Below, piece after piece: positions 23,010 through 35,639 of a DNA stretch of 64,000 bases (the first letter of the stretch is position 1; each line of letters starts with the position of its first letter). Below the pieces are notes generated by a model. The model was not told the DNA's origin and ran no database searches. It was given only the letters and a program-made list of their open reading frames with translations. The DNA comes from Phocoena phocoena (Eukaryota > Chordata > Mammalia > Artiodactyla > Phocoenidae). The position numbers were made by a program, and so were the translations under genes. The stretch spans positions 85,067,168 to 85,131,167 of the forward strand of contig NC_089220.1 in assembly GCF_963924675.1 (NCBI RefSeq). Direction: 5' to 3'.

Positions 23010-23140
23010 TCACTCTCTTTTGTTTTTGCCTGCGCCCTGCGCCATGTGGGATCTTAGTTCCCTGACCAGGGATCGAACCCACCCATGGCCCCTGCAGTAG
23101 AAATGCAGAGCCTTAACCACTGGACCGCCAGGGAAGCCCC
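23010..23140 (-). mobile_element. short CHR-family SINE nested in L1
   Basis: Reverse copy (ttccctgaccagggatcgaa, taaccactggaccgccaggg). A decayed 16-bp target-site duplication is visible: aagaacatacgttttc at 22994-23009 against aagaatgcacattttc at 23141-23156. The decay implies an older insertion than the CHR-1 next to it. Confidence 0.88.
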
Positions 23141-23600
23141 AAGAATGCACATTTTCACAAAAACTCATACATGAATGATCGTAGCAGCATTATTCAAAAT
23201 AGCCAAAAAAGTGCAAACGACCCAAATGTTCATCAACTTATGAATGAATAAAAAGTGGTACAGCTGTACAATGGAATTTTTATTCAACCATAAAAAGGAA
23301 TGAAGCACTGTTTGACTCAGATGAACCTTGAAAACATTATGCTAAGTGAAAGGAGCCAGACACAAGGGCCACATGCTGTATGATTCCATTTATATGAAAT
23401 GTCCAGAGTAGGTAAATCCAGAGACAGAAGGTAGATTAGTGGTTGCCAGGGTCTGGGGGGAGGAGAATAGGTAGCGATTGCTAATGAGGACAATGTTTCT
23501 TTTTGGGGTGATGAAAATTTTCTAAAATTCATTGTGGTGATGGTTGCACAACTCTGTAAATATACAAAAACAAACAAACAAACAAACAAACCCACTGAAT

Positions 23601-24294
23601 TGTTCAGAGAGAGAGAGAGAAAATGCAGATTTTTTAAAAAAGGGGAAGAAGAGTCCCTTCCCTTAGCAGCTTTGCTGACAGCCTACTTCCCATACTCCAC
23701 TTCTTGTTCAGAACTCCTGTAATGCACAGGGTCAGAGTGGCTTGTTTGCAGGTCCATCCACCCCAGCCAAGGGTGTGCACCAGGGCCAGGGGCTGTGCCT
23801 CATTCCTTTTGAACCCAGGACAGTACTTGGCACCCAGCAGGCAATCAGTATAAATGTGTGTTGAATGAATAGTCTCTAGCACGCCCCTACTATTACCCAC
23901 TGCTTTTTATACCATCACTTCTAAAATAAAGGAGTGCCAAAAAGATCACACACACAATATCTGTCCATTATTTTAAAGTTCTTTTTCCACCAAATATTTT
24001 TTAAACCAGATGATCAACTAGTGTTGTCCCTTTTCCACTTCGAGAGAGACATGTGATTTCAAAAGTTAAAAGCTAATTATCAATAAAACGACCAAGGTAC
24101 GGGGAAAAAAGGTAAAAACACTTAGCCAAACACAGCATATTCAGTCCCTGACCAACAAATTCCACATTTCAAATAACTTGACAAAAATTTCCCCTACTTT
24201 GAGACAGAAGACTTTAAGAGGCAAGAAACCAGTACCAACCAATATTAAATTCAGCCTTTGAAAACTCTGGCCTGTACCACCACCACCACATTGA
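23601..24294. other. intron 3 sequence with an L2 tail
   Basis: About 23770-23875 is an L2 3' end (ggggctgtgcctcattcctt, gtgtgttgaatgaatagtc). The rest is unassigned AT-rich DNA. Confidence 0.5.
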
Positions 24295-24530
24295 GATGGT
24301 GAGAGTAATAATAACAGCTAACATTTACTGAGCACTTACTATGTGCTACGTCGGGTATTATTTTCTGCTTTCTAGGTATTAACTCAGCTACAACAGCATT
24401 ATGTGGTAGGTACTATTATTACCCTCATTTCCCACAGAGATTCACAACTTTCCCAAGGCTGCATGGCTGGTAGATGGCTGAGCTAAACTGGAACCCAGGA
24501 AGTCCAATTCTCCTGCCCGCGTGTTTCTCG
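24295..24530 (-). mobile_element. MIR SINE
   Basis: Reverse MIR, nearly complete: taacatttactgagcactta, gtggtaggtactattattac, ggctgcatggctggtagatg, ctggaacccaggaag. Confidence 0.8.
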
Positions 24531-24789
24531 CTATATGACATAGGACAGCCCACAGGGACTTCAGTCCCTTGACTGGACCTAGGAAAGCAACATGTTTGAC
24601 TCTGGGTTTACAGACTGAATAGTGTAGGTTCCAAAAAAAGGCCTCAGAAAAAAACATGAATATGCAGGAATTGAAATCCATGCGTGAATATCTGATACTT
24701 GAAAGTCTACTCTTTTATATATCCTTTATATATCAGGTGGAAAATATCTGAATAGACAACATGGTCAGTCAAAACCTGCAAAACCTTGA

Positions 24790-25235
24790 CCTGCCTACCT
24801 CTGCATGGCTGCCGCCTTCTGAACTTTCAGCCACAGGCCTCCGCCACCTTCCGAGACTGTGGTCCTCCCACCTCACCCCTTCTCATTGAGCTCAATGCCT
24901 TATCTATTCCCTTCCTGGCACTCATCACTATTTACAATGATTTTATTCATTTGTTTACCTGCTTTTCTTGTCTGACTCTCCCATCAGAATGTAAATTCCA
25001 TAAGGGCAGTGACCATGTCCATCTTTTTTGCCTAGTGTTTGTTGAATGGATAATAATTCTCTATGTAGGCGACAGCTTTCTTTCAGAACAATTTGGTGCA
25101 TCAGTGACTGGCTAGATGACCACACTAGGCTGTAGCAACTCCAAGGCAGGGGCGGTACCTTGTTCATCTTTATGCTCCCAATTCCTAGCTTAGTACCTGG
25201 CACACAGGAGCTCATTGCATCTCGACTGAACTTGT
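24790..25235 (+). mobile_element. L2 3' end(s)
   Basis: ttcattgagctcaatgcctt, ttgtctgactctcccatcag and gtaaattccataagggcagt mark one L2 end near 25050. A second L2/MIR-like tail (cttagtacctggcacacagg) lies at 25130-25220. Confidence 0.65.
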
Positions 25236-25489
25236 TCATTAATGAACTGCTGTCAACGTGGAGGGCAGTCTCTATTGGAGTACCTCAAGGCTCCACCTTG
25301 GGTCCTGTCTGCTCAACTTCTGGATCCAAGGGCGATGGTAGAAGGGCATGCTGATGAAGCCTGGGGATGCCTTAAAGCTGGGAGGAGCTGCTGTGGACAG
25401 GGAGAGGAGCTAAGAGAGCCTGAACAGTCGTAAACCCAAAACCCCAGAAACAAAACAAAAAATTAAGAAACCCTGTACCAGGGTGGGAG
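25236..25489. other. intron 3 sequence, nothing recognised
   Basis: Short unassigned stretch between L2 and an L1 3' UTR. Confidence 0.35.
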
Positions 25490-25800
25490 GAGGGAGAATT
25501 AGATGAAGATAGTCAAAAGGTAAAAAATTCCAGTTATAAGATAAATAACTACTAGTGATATAATGTACAACATGATAGAGATAATTAACACTGCTGTATG
25601 TTATAAATGAAAGTTGAGTTCTCATCACAAGGAAAAGAATTTTTTCTATTTCTTTAATGTTGTATCTGTGTAAGATGATGGATGTTCATTAAACCTATTG
25701 TGTAACCATTTCATGATGTATATAAGTCAAATCCTTATGTGGTACCCCTTAAGCTTATACAGTGCCATATGTCAATTCTATCTCAATAAAACTGAAAAAA
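25490..25800 (+). mobile_element. L1 3' UTR fragment
   Basis: atgataatgtacaacatgat-like words, gttgagttctcatcacaagg, gatgatggatgttcattaaa, and the terminal tctatctcaataaaactgaa followed by A-rich sequence. 5'-truncated; antisense to EHD4. Confidence 0.75.
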
Positions 25801-28800
25801 AACCAAAAACCAAAAAACCACCCTGTACCAACCACAGGATGGGGAGGCAGGGACAGGAGTAGCACCTGTAATGAGGGTCACATGTCCAGTGAGCTCAGGT
25901 GACCGCAGTCTGAGATGCTGGGATGGTCCTGAGCCGTGTCTGTATTGGGTGGTGGTGAACAGAATGAAGGAGGGGATAGTGCTGCCTCGACTCCCCCTTT
26001 ATTTAATGATTACTTCTACTCTTATTTATAATACTACCCAAGGAAGGCCTGAACTTCTCCTGGGGTACTCGGCAGGCACGGCAGGCCCCCGTCAGAAACT
26101 CTGTGAAGTCCAGCCTTGGGCTGTGTGGTCCACCTGAAGTACAGGAAGCACCTGCCGTAACCACCTGGCCCCTGGGAGCCACTGGCCTCTTCATCCTCCA
26201 GCTCTCAGCTCTCCAGGTGCTTCTCAGAAGAGCCTCTGCTGCTGTTGGACCTGGCTAATATCTCGCTCCAAGCCTTCTCACTCTTCTAGGGAAAAAGACT
26301 CATTCCTCCGTGTATGTGTGTTTTCCGCTCTAGTCCTCCCTGTTCCCAAAGCACAAGAGGGGAAGTCACTCTTATCTGGACCTTTCTAAATGATCTCTCT
26401 CCTGTCTTGCACAGCCTTCAAAATCCGGTCTTTTGTCTTTCAAGCTCAAGAAATGTGTCAGGTAGGTGTGTTTGGACTTCCCTGATTACAGTTTTCGTCA
26501 TCACTATTTTTTTAGCATCTTTAATGATTACCAGTTGGATTTCCATTCCCTGTTTCCTCTTCTGTCAATTATTTTGTGATGTTATGTTTGGGCACCTCCA
26601 CTGTGTTGGCATATCCTTGAAATGACCTGCTCACATGTACCTGTCAGTATTCAGATGCCTTTTTTATTCTTGAGTGCTTTCCTTAATGCTACCAAAATCA
26701 GGAGGACATAAGGATGTCTATATGTAAATGTTAAGACATTAATCAATGATTTTGAAGCTAATGTTATGGCCTGTTACGTTATTTGAAGCACAGTTAGATC
26801 TTTTCTGTTTCATTCATTATCATCATTGATTGCTTTTACTAGCAGGACATTTTCTGCCCTTCTATTTTTCACTGTCTTCTCAGTTCTATTCACTGATTTA
26901 TAATGAGAAAGGCTTATAGAGAGAAGGGCTTAAACATCAGAAGAAGATGCCCTTAGACTTTCATTTGACAAGCTGCTGGTCCTAGGTCCTAGGTCCGACC
27001 TGCTGGTAGATCTGTTGGAAAATTCAGATCAAGAGTTTTTTTCTTCTAGAGTTATTTAAATTTTTAAAAGGGAAAAATTGTACTATTTTTGTTATCAAAG
27101 TCAAGTCTGTTGAAGGCTACACAAAACCTCATGCTCTCAGGAAACCACAGGAATAATTACTTGCTGCTAAAATAGCACCTTCCAAATGCTTATGTGCTAA
27201 GTAGATGGACAAGTACACCAGCTGCCACATTAGAATTTTTCACAGTCTTCTCCTTGTCAGACAGGGACGTTATAATTGCAGCCAGAACCCAGAGGTTTGT
27301 ACCGCACAGTTGGGAACACACTTGTGTTCATGCCAAGTCCAGAAATAAATCCTAGATGATGTTTAGGTTCAGCACGACATTAACAGTATTTTAGGAAGCA
27401 AACAGTTCAGGAGCCGGAATAATAAGAGATTGGGAATGAAAATAAGGATGTGTGGATAAATGTGCTCTTTTCTTATCACGTAGAGTCAAAAACCTGGACG
27501 CCATCATCAGGGCAAAGGACGTTCTCAAGACTGAACCTGGTCAGATTTCACCCACCCACTTCAAGAAAATAACTTAGAAAATCTTAAGAACTCAAACATT
27601 TCTTTATTGGCTACAAGAAAAGAATCAAGAAAAGCTTGTAGGAATTTTAGGTAGCTCTTACTTCAGTAGAATAAAGTTACTATTAAAAATATACCAGAAT
27701 ATTTTAATTCCTGCTTGATGGGAATTCTCTATGTCAGGCAAGAAAACTACAAGTTAGTATCTAAGCTCACCCTTCTGTTCCTAAAGATTTTCTGTTAACT
27801 ATAATTAAACCAAGGAACGTCAGAAGGGTAATGGGTTTCCATATGGAGTAGTATACTAAAAATTGCTTCAAAATCAATTACTCTAGGGGGTTTTATTTAT
27901 AGAACTCCCAAAGAGGAGATTTAGACAACATTTACTCCCCTCCAATGCTGACTATGCATTCTTGTTTCACTCTGGAGCATAGAGCAGGGACCTGACTTCC
28001 AGGGTCCATGTTAAGGACCTGCTGATGAGAAGGCTGTACTAAGACACATTCTAATTGGTAAAGGTCACTTCTAACATAAGAGTGGGTTTGCCATGTTTTG
28101 CCTCAAACCGAACACCCCAAAATACGAATCATCATGTACAAATGTCAACTGTTTCTTCTGGTCACCTGTGACTTTGGCCAAGAGAAGAGCAATGTCCTCC
28201 GTGTAATCACACTTGCCCCCTCTACTCAGCACAGAGTAAAAAGGAAGCAGGCTTATGATGTCACGAGAGAGAAGAATGAACAAGGAAGAAGGGAGCCACA
28301 GGTAAGGGGAGGCACGTGACTGAACCTGGGTTCAGGATTCCTTCCTGGAGATATACCCTCACTAGGCCATCTGGTTCCCAGAGCTCGGGGTACCTGGGCA
28401 GTTCCCTGGGGGTGCCCAAGGGCTGCCAGTGATGACGAGGCCAGCTCCCCAGCTGAGGTCCCTCCTTCCCTGTTCGACCACCAGCAAAGTAGCACGACGC
28501 TCCACTGCCCCACCTGCCATCTGCCTCATCCCATGCAGATGGGGAGGACTCTGAGTGTGATGCAGTCAGCAGGTCTTCTTGGGGGTGCTCTGCAGTCACC
28601 CCATGCTCATCACCTCCTCCTGTAGCTGCACTGTCTGCCCAGCGTGTGCTCAGCCAGGGCTGCACAACCCTGCAGGCTAGAGGGTGGACTAGGTCCACAC
28701 AGCGGCGTCAGCCTGCAGCCACTGCCTGAAGGACACATCCCCTCAGCTTGTTCTCCAAAAGCAGCACCTCGTTAACAGCTTTTACTCTGTCCAATCCCCG

Positions 28801-30099
28801 GATGTCAAGCCTGGTTGCCCATCTGCCCAGCAGCTGGGGAAAGAATTCTTACCATCGCTGTTAGGCTCCGCTTTCCCAGAGGAGCGAGGGCGAGGGGTTC
28901 CCTAGTCAGGGCTGGGCTCCTGTCTGTGCAGGACTGTGTGCAGGTTTAACTTAGCAAGTCCTAAATGAAGAGCACGCTGTAGACACACAGCAAGGGCTCA
29001 ATACCCGGTGGCTGTTCTCATACTGCTATTGTGAATACACACTCCAAGGAGACGCTACATGTGTAAGAGGGACCTGCTTGATGAGACTCTGCCTGCTGAG
29101 GGTTAATCCATCAACTGCACTAAGGGACAAGAGGAGGGGCAGCAGCTGCCCCCTTCCTCTTTCACAGACGAAACACCCGTCAGGGAGGCAAAGTCCCACC
29201 AATAAGGTCAGTGGCGGATGTTTCAAATGTTCTGTGGGGTCACAGTTTGTACCCGTGCCTCATCCAGTGTTGACACAGATGACTGGCGAAGGTGGTGCTG
29301 TGATTTAGGAGCTGGAGGGATGGAAGCAGACAGGAGCGTGTGTGAGAATGCAGCGCTGTTTGCAATAGTTTAAGCTGAAGCAGCTTTAAAACACTACACA
29401 TTCTCTGGGGTTAATATTCTTTGGGGTTGAAACTGTCAGCTAAGTGACTCCAACCAGCCACGGTGCCCGAACACGGTACGGCACCTAAGCCTGGGGACCC
29501 TGGCCGCAGTGCCCGGTGCTGCCATTGTTTGCCGCTCTGGGTCCTTCCCCATCAGCTGCTGTCTGTCAGGGCGGCAGGGACCAGCTGACTGGTTGGAACC
29601 ATATGTGCTATTTTTGGGCATAGGATGTGAAGAAGGACATGCCACAGTAAGTCAGGATATGAGTCAGTTATTATAAAGTGTTAAAAAGAACTGTCTTCAA
29701 AGCATCCTGAGAGCATTACACCAGGCTAACTACTCTGAAGGAGCTATAGGTTGAAAGACACTTAGAATCACTAAGCCCAGGAGAAACCCTGAAGAACATG
29801 GATGATTAACATTGGTCAAAGGCCTGCCAGTGAAAAGGAATGGATAAGGCTGAAGCTAAAATCCAGAGGTCCTAAAATTTAGAGGCAAAAAGAAAATTTC
29901 CAGGACCACATATATCTCCAGCATACTTCCGTCAGACACGCAGAAGCAGTGGAAACATAGGCAGCTTGAAAAGCTGTGGGACGTGGGTTTGCTTTATTTT
30001 CCTTTTAAAATAAAACACTGTATTTTTCAGAGCAATGTTTAATGGGGCCAAATTAATGGTCCTAAATTGGTTTTTAAAAAAATAAAAAATCTATTGGCA
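25801..30099. other. 4.3-kb intron 3 stretch without recognised repeats
   Basis: The longest stretch in the window where I recognise no SINE, L1, L2 or microsatellite of note. An exon-like arrangement (polypyrimidine tract, AG, 47 bases, GTAGGT) exists at 26415-26461 on the plus strand but has no further support. No RNA gene is recognised. Confidence 0.4.
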
Positions 30100-30600
30100 C
30101 CGAGGTGTAAAGATACACAAAAGATGTCTCTCTGGAGTGCTGTATGCAAGAGGGAAAAATTATTAACCACACGACATCCACAAATCAGTTAAATAAATGA
30201 CGTTATGCCCCTTTGATAGAATCTAAGAAGCTGTCAAAAGGAATAAAGTAATTTAAATATACTGGCATAGAATGATCCGTGATAGCTGTTATGGCAAAAA
30301 ATCAAGTTGTAGCAAATGTGCATGGCAATCTCATTTCTGTTAAAAAAGGTATGTTTGTATATGCAGGAGAAAAAGTCACTAAGGGACTTCCCTGGTGGCG
30401 CAGTGGTTGAGAGTCTGCCTGCCGATGCAGGGGACACGGGTTCGTGCCCCGGTCCGGGAAGATCCCACGTGCCGCGGAGCGGCTGGGCCCGTGAGCCATG
30501 GCCGCTGAGCCTGCGCATCCGGAGCCTGTTCTCCGTGACAGGGAGAGGCCGCAGCGGTGAGAGGCCCGCATACCGCAAAAACAAAAACAAAAGTCACTAA
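30100..30600 (+). mobile_element. old L1 3'-end fragment interrupted by CHR-2
   Basis: accacacgacatccacaaat, atactggcatagaatgatcc and caatctcatttctgttaaaa follow the end of L1M. The CHR-2 at 30383-30588 interrupts it. Confidence 0.55.
30383..30588 (+). mobile_element. CHR-2 SINE
   Basis: gggacttccctggtggcgca through the CHR-2 body to an ACAAAAAC-type tail. The 12-bp target-site duplication aaaagtcactaa is at 30371-30382 and 30589-30600. Antisense to EHD4. Confidence 0.93.
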
Positions 30601-31309
30601 GGAGCTGGAGAAAACCATTTACAACTGTTATTTTGTTCTTGGAGGCCTCAGGGAGGCCTAATGGCCCACTAAGTCCCTGAACGAATGGGTGAAGGCACAG
30701 CACGGTAGTTGGAGGCTGCAAAACCAGCATTTCTCAGATGGCATGAGAAGAGAGGGCTTATAGACATGGGGAGCCCTTTCTTTAACCCTGTCACGGGACC
30801 TCTGCTTTCTAGCTCCCAGGTGTGTCCTAGGGCCTGTGTAACGTTCTTTGGCTTCAGGAGTGGGGCAGTTCACTGGCTGGCCATAACCCCACTGCTCCTG
30901 TTCAGGGGCTGTAAAGAGTTACCAGTGAGAAGTGACAGCAGCAACGCATCCACTCCAGCCTCTCCCTCCCAGCAAAGCCTCCAGGAACTGTCCTCTGTTT
31001 CAAGGGCCAGGGCAAGGGAACTTGACCTGCCACTGGGACCACAGGAACCCATCCTAGTGCCCTCCCTGTCAGGAATTTCCTCTCTGTAAGTAAACAGTCC
31101 TCTGGTCTGCTTCCAACAGCCCCTTTACCGGGAAGGTGGGGGAGATCGCAGGCCCATCTATTTAACCACAGTGCACGGGTCTGGAAACAGTACTGCCTCA
31201 GCCTTGTGTTGTGAAGGCTGAAGAAGCCCAGACGTCACTGTTCTTCACAAGCGTTTTCTATTCTCCACAAATCTCCTCTGAACGCCTTATTGTCTCTCCT
31301 TTCCCATCC
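30601..31309. other. intron 3 sequence, nothing recognised
   Basis: GC-moderate single-copy DNA; open frames are short and unsupported. Confidence 0.4.
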
Positions 31310-31610
31310 CAGAGCTTCCCTTAGGTAATTCCTATTCATCCTCCAGATTCCGGCTCCAACGTCTCTTCCTCTGGAGAGCCTTTCCCAACACGCCAAGGCC
31401 AGATATCCTCCTTACACTCTGATAGACAGTCCCCATCGCAGAGTGAGTATCCCAGCTCTTGTTCTCTATTTATTTCTGTGATAACGAAACTAATGTCTGT
31501 TTTCCTCGTTAGAACACAAGCTCCTCCAGGGCAGAAACTGCACCTGCTCTTTCTGCATCCCCAGTGTGCGGTACAGCATCTGGCACGAAGCAGATAGCAA
31601 TAAAGGCTCA
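31310..31610 (+). mobile_element. L2 3' end
   Basis: ctattcatcctccagattcc, tctggagagcctttcccaac, gaacacaagctcctccaggg and tctggcacgaagcagatag follow the L2 3' end. Confidence 0.75.
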
Positions 31611-32078
31611 CTCAATAGAAGGGTGCTGCAGAGGTGACTGGGGTGGAATACACGGCACTGGGGGAGGGAGGAAGAGCAGCTGGGAGGGCTCTCTCCTTTG
31701 CTGTCACCAGCTGGCCTTCTTTATTTTTTGTCATGTGTCCAAGTGAGTGGTCAGCAAGTGGTCCCCTCTTAAAGTCTGAAGATTTATGTGAGGTGGGTAC
31801 TAGTATTACATGACAGTGTTTAAAGGAATTAAGAGGTTATGGCTAAGGCTCCAGAAAGTTTCTCAGTTGAAAGAGCAGAACTTCTGACCATATGACTTCC
31901 TGGTTATTTCCTGGGACCTCTTTAGCTCTGGACCCCGGGGCTGCCCAGGGATGCTGGGGGTGCCCTGGAGGATGGATAGAATATAACAGGGGCAGAAATC
32001 CTCTGCCAACATCAGAGAAAGACTCAGCCGGCCCCGGGTGAGGGGTGGGGAGCCCGGAAGGGCAGGGTGGGCACTGAC
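31611..32078. other. intron 3, donor side of exon 3
   Basis: No repeat recognised. It ends at the exon 3 donor GTCAGTGC (32071-32078 on the reverse strand). Confidence 0.5.
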
Positions 32079-32176
32079 CTCGGCTGATGCGCTGCTTCTC
32101 CCCAGACAGGATGCCGGGGCTGTCGATGATGCTGATGCTTTTCAGGACCTGATTGGGCAGCTGGGAGCACATGAAT
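32079..32176 (-). CDS. EHD4: EHD4 exon 3 (DSPG/G3 motif)
   Basis: This 98-bp exon starts with one base (A) completing the arginine codon left open by exon 2, then encodes 32 codons from FMCSQLPNQV to GEKQRISR and ends with the first G of the glycine codon finished in exon 4. The acceptor is TTTCTTCCAG before 32176; the donor is CGAG|GTCAGT after 32079. The G3-type motif DSPG, which contacts the nucleotide gamma-phosphate region and precedes switch II, is at 32113-32124, followed by the EHD-typical GILSGEKQRISRGYDF across the junction. Phases on both sides agree with exons 2 and 4, so skipping this exon would break the frame. It covers about residues 139-171. Confidence 0.97.
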
Positions 32177-34417
32177 CTGGAAGAAAGGGATCAAAGGTGG
32201 GATCAGAACCTGCATGTTGCAGAGTGCTCTAACCTCGGAGCTCCTTGGCCTCTCCTGGCTACTGACATCTTCTGAAAAGCGGGGGCTTGGAGGAGACTGA
32301 TGGCACCTCCACTGGAGACTAGATGCTGGTTCACAGGGCAGCTATTGGAGGGTGGCCGGGCACTGGATGCTCCCTACCACCAGATCCCTTACTGTTAATT
32401 TTATTTTAGCTAACGTTTATTGAACACAGGTATTTTACAAACATCATCTCATTTGTTCCTCATATTAATCTCACGAGGAAGGCAACACTGTTTACCTCCG
32501 GGAGGTTACGTAACTTGCTCAGGGTCACTCAGAGCTAAGCTTTAAACCCAGGTTGGTGTGACTCCAAAGGCCACCAGCCCCACCCGCCCCTCCTCTATCC
32601 TGCTCCTTAGACAAACGTCCCAGACTTTTCCTCCCCGGGAATCCCATGCTTCCTTCAGGGTCACTGCCCCACTGGGCTGGGGTATCCCAAGCTCTGTCCA
32701 GCCCCTGTCACTCCCTAACGTGACAGCAGAGGTACTAGGGCCTGTTTTCACTGTCCGATGCCCCAGGGACATGCTATGGCTCCAGGCTCAGGGTGGGGCA
32801 GGCACCTGTGGGCAACACCCCAAATCCTCCAAGTGCTTCGGTGCCCTAAGAGTGGACAAAGGGGTAGGGGTAGGCAGGGTCCTGGCCAAGCATCTCCCAG
32901 CCTCCTTCCTTGTCCATCACCTTCCCGATACCACCTCCTCCTTCTCATCCCCATCCCTCTGCTGTGGTTCCTGTCGGCTGCCCTGGCGTTGGCCTTGGAA
33001 GCAGAGTGAAGTGGCAGGAAAATTGTGGCCTGTGCGTCAGCAGACCTGGGTTCAGGTTCAGCTCATCCTTTGCCAGTAACTTGCCTGGGACCCTGGGCAA
33101 GGGCTTCCCCATTCTGGGCCTCAGTTTTCTCATGTGTCAATGGAGACACTTGGACCAGGGGTTGGCGAGGTTCTTTTAGCTTTAACACGGTGTAACTCTA
33201 GAGGACCAGAGGGAAATGCTTTGTTACTTCCACCCCAGGCAACCTGGGGGGATCCCTGTTAGGCACTGTGTATGTTTTAAGGCAGAAACTAGAGTGTCTC
33301 TCCTTCTCCTATATTGTAAATGGCTAACTTTGGTATCTGTGTGGGCAAAAGGCTTGAAAATCCTTGGGGAAAGCTCAGTTCTTCCATTCAGTGGAAAAGG
33401 TGGGATTACTCAGAAAGTAAATATGCTGAGAATGCAGGAGAGGGAGGCCTGCCTGGCCCTCACAGCACATGTGGACAGCACAGCCCCCGGGCAGGCGTGG
33501 GCAGCCCTGAGAGAGACATGCAATTACTGACATTGCAAATGAACTTTCACTGAAGGTGCTTGGGACAAGTTTCTCAGATATTGTTTCCCACATTTTCAAG
33601 TCATCCCAGGAAGATGTAGGAATGATAACTATGATCATTTTGCAGCTGGAAAAGTTGAAGCACAGAGCGGTTACGACATGTGAGGCCATGCTGCTAATGC
33701 GTGGCTGGCTGGAGACTGCAGCCTGGTATTTCTGATGTCAGGTGAGTAGAACTCAACCCGTAAAGTTAAAAACCTCATAACATTAAAAATAAGGGGTTAA
33801 GTTAATTTATGAGAAGTCCCTCATTTCTGATTTTCTCCTGCCCCTCCACCTTTATAAACCCCACTGCCCAACACTCAGACAGCAGATCTGTGAGAATAAA
33901 GTGCACCGGGATCACTACACATTCTCTGTAAGTTCACAGAGCAAAAAACGCCATATTCAAGTCTCTAGATTGGGGTAGGAACAGAGTTCTGAGCACGTCT
34001 GTGGTGGACTGCATTTCTTGTGGTAATTAGGTCTCTTATCATAGTCCCATCCTTTTTATCAGATGGCTCAAGACATCTGGCAATGCTGAGAAAACTGCAC
34101 ATATGTGAAACTTTTTCACATAAAGTATTCCTGTGAGAGGCAGACCTTTTTCCGGAACCACAAGCTCACACTTGATACCAATTTTTCCAAAACACAAAAC
34201 CCTTGGATTCTAATGTGAAGTTAACAGAGGGATTCAAAATTTAGAAACCATCCACTCCCTCCATACAAAGAGACAAGGTTTCAACAACTCCCATGCCTCC
34301 TGACGTGACAGCAGAGACAAAATGTGTAAGCCACAAAACAAGATGGTCTGATGTGGTGATATCACCACGCAACATACAGGGAGCAGGCCCAGGGCCAGGA
34401 GGGATGACTGCAGACAA
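32177..34417. other. intron 2, exon 3 side, with three MIR fragments
   Basis: MIR pieces are recognisable at about 32405-32570 (minus; acgtaacttgctcagggtca), 33020-33160 (plus; cttgcctgggaccctgggca, cctcagttttctcatgtgtc) and 33570-33730 (minus, weak). The remainder is unassigned single-copy DNA. Confidence 0.6.
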
Positions 34418-34768
34418 AAGGGGGGAGGGGAAGGGGAGGGGAAGGGGGAGGGGAAGGGGAGGGGAAGGGGGAGGGGGGAGAAAAGAAGAGGGAGGGGAAG
34501 GAGGATGGGGGAGGGGGCGGAGTGGGGGAGGGGAGGGAGGGAGGAGAGGGGAAGGTGAGGAGGAGGGGAGGGGAGGGAGGGGAGGGGAGGAGGAGGGGAG
34601 GAGAGGGGGAGGGGGAGGAGGGGGGAGGGGAGGGGAGGGGGAAGGGAGGGGGAGGAGGAGGGGAGGAGGAGGGGGAGGAGAGAGGAGGGGGAGAAGGAGG
34701 AGGAGGAGGAGGGGAGGAGGGGGAGGGAGGAGGAGAGGGGGAGGGGAGGAGAGGGGGAGGAGGAGGGG
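34418..34768. repeat. 350-bp polypurine (GGGGA/GGA)n tract
   Basis: The plus strand is almost purely A and G: irregular GGGGA, GGGGGA and GGA units with only a handful of pyrimidines, mainly near 34507-34560. The complementary strand is the EHD4 RNA-like strand, so pre-mRNA here would be a long C/U tract. Long proline/serine-rich or glycine-rich open frames on both strands are translations of this repeat, not proteins. Confidence 0.97.
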
Positions 34769-35639
34769 GCTCTCCAGGGGCACCCCGAGAGAGGGTGACA
34801 GGGGTTGTGTGTACAGAGCTGGACTTTGCACAGCCTGCCCAGCATGTGTGTGGGGGAGGTGGGGAGGTAGGCAAAGGAGCACAGGGCACAGTCAGCTTTC
34901 AGACCCCTGTGTGGGGGCATGGCCCACACTCTAGGGGTTAGAACCACACATACGTTTTCTTAAATGGTTGTACTATAATCAGAAAAAACCCTAATGCAAT
35001 GCTGTTATAGCAATCTTATCTTCCTTTGATGTTCCATAAAAGGAAGGTGAAAAGTGGATTCTTTATTGGATATAACACAGTCAGCCTTGGGGCAGGCCTT
35101 TCCCAGTGATATGTCTGCTGCAATGTTTCCAAGCACAGATTTGCTGTCCCAAGATGGATTTCCTACTTCTTTCAGAGGGACTAACAAGCACAAAGTGTAC
35201 CCGTGCCTTGCCTTCTACATTTCACGTGAAATACGCACACGTGCCAGTTAAGCCCAGGAGCCTCACGTAAGCTTTATGAAATATGTCCCTCACCCAGGGC
35301 TGGCTTGATATATTTTATTTTTGATAAAAGGAGAGGAGGAGGGGATCGAACCCTACATTGGACCCGAATTCCCCGTCACCCCACAACCAAGGAAGGCTTA
35401 GGGGTAGCAGAGAGGGGGTGAGAAAACGAATGGTCTGGGCTATAAGGTCTCAGGCAGGTGGCTGGAAGTCCTGCGGCACAGTAAGACAAGGAGGTAAGGG
35501 GATTTCAGTCCCTAAAATCACCTTCAAACACTAACATTCCAATTCAGTGATCAACATTTTAAAAGAGCCAGGCAGTAGCTTAATAGTGATGTGATTTCCA
35601 GTGCAGTGATACCCAGTAGTTGCAGCAATGATCAAATGA
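34769..35639. other. intron 2 sequence, nothing recognised
   Basis: No repeat family seen. Confidence 0.4.

Larger units (their letters stand above)
21792..23600 (+). mobile_element. old L1 (3' part of ORF2 plus 3' UTR) with two SINE insertions
   Basis: The path runs from acatacagatcaatgaaata through ggtgccgggacaactagata, catgaaaagatgctcaacat and acaatggaatttttattcaa to the 3' UTR (ggttgccagggtctgggggg) and a CAAA-rich tail at 23563-23592. A CHR-1 (22267-22612) and a short CHR SINE (23010-23140) interrupt it. Reading frames are destroyed. Antisense to EHD4. Confidence 0.88.

Noticed and set aside
26415..26461. Exon-like structure on the plus strand: polypyrimidine tract, CAG, 47 bases, CAG|GTAGGT, possibly an antisense lncRNA exon
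   Set aside because: Splice-like motifs this short are common by chance, and there is no second exon, promoter or conservation evidence visible. RNA-seq would be needed.
34234..34947. Long proline/serine-rich (minus) and glycine/arginine-rich (plus) open frames, up to 237 codons
   Set aside because: All are translations of the polypurine simple repeat in several frames on both strands, which is a composition effect.
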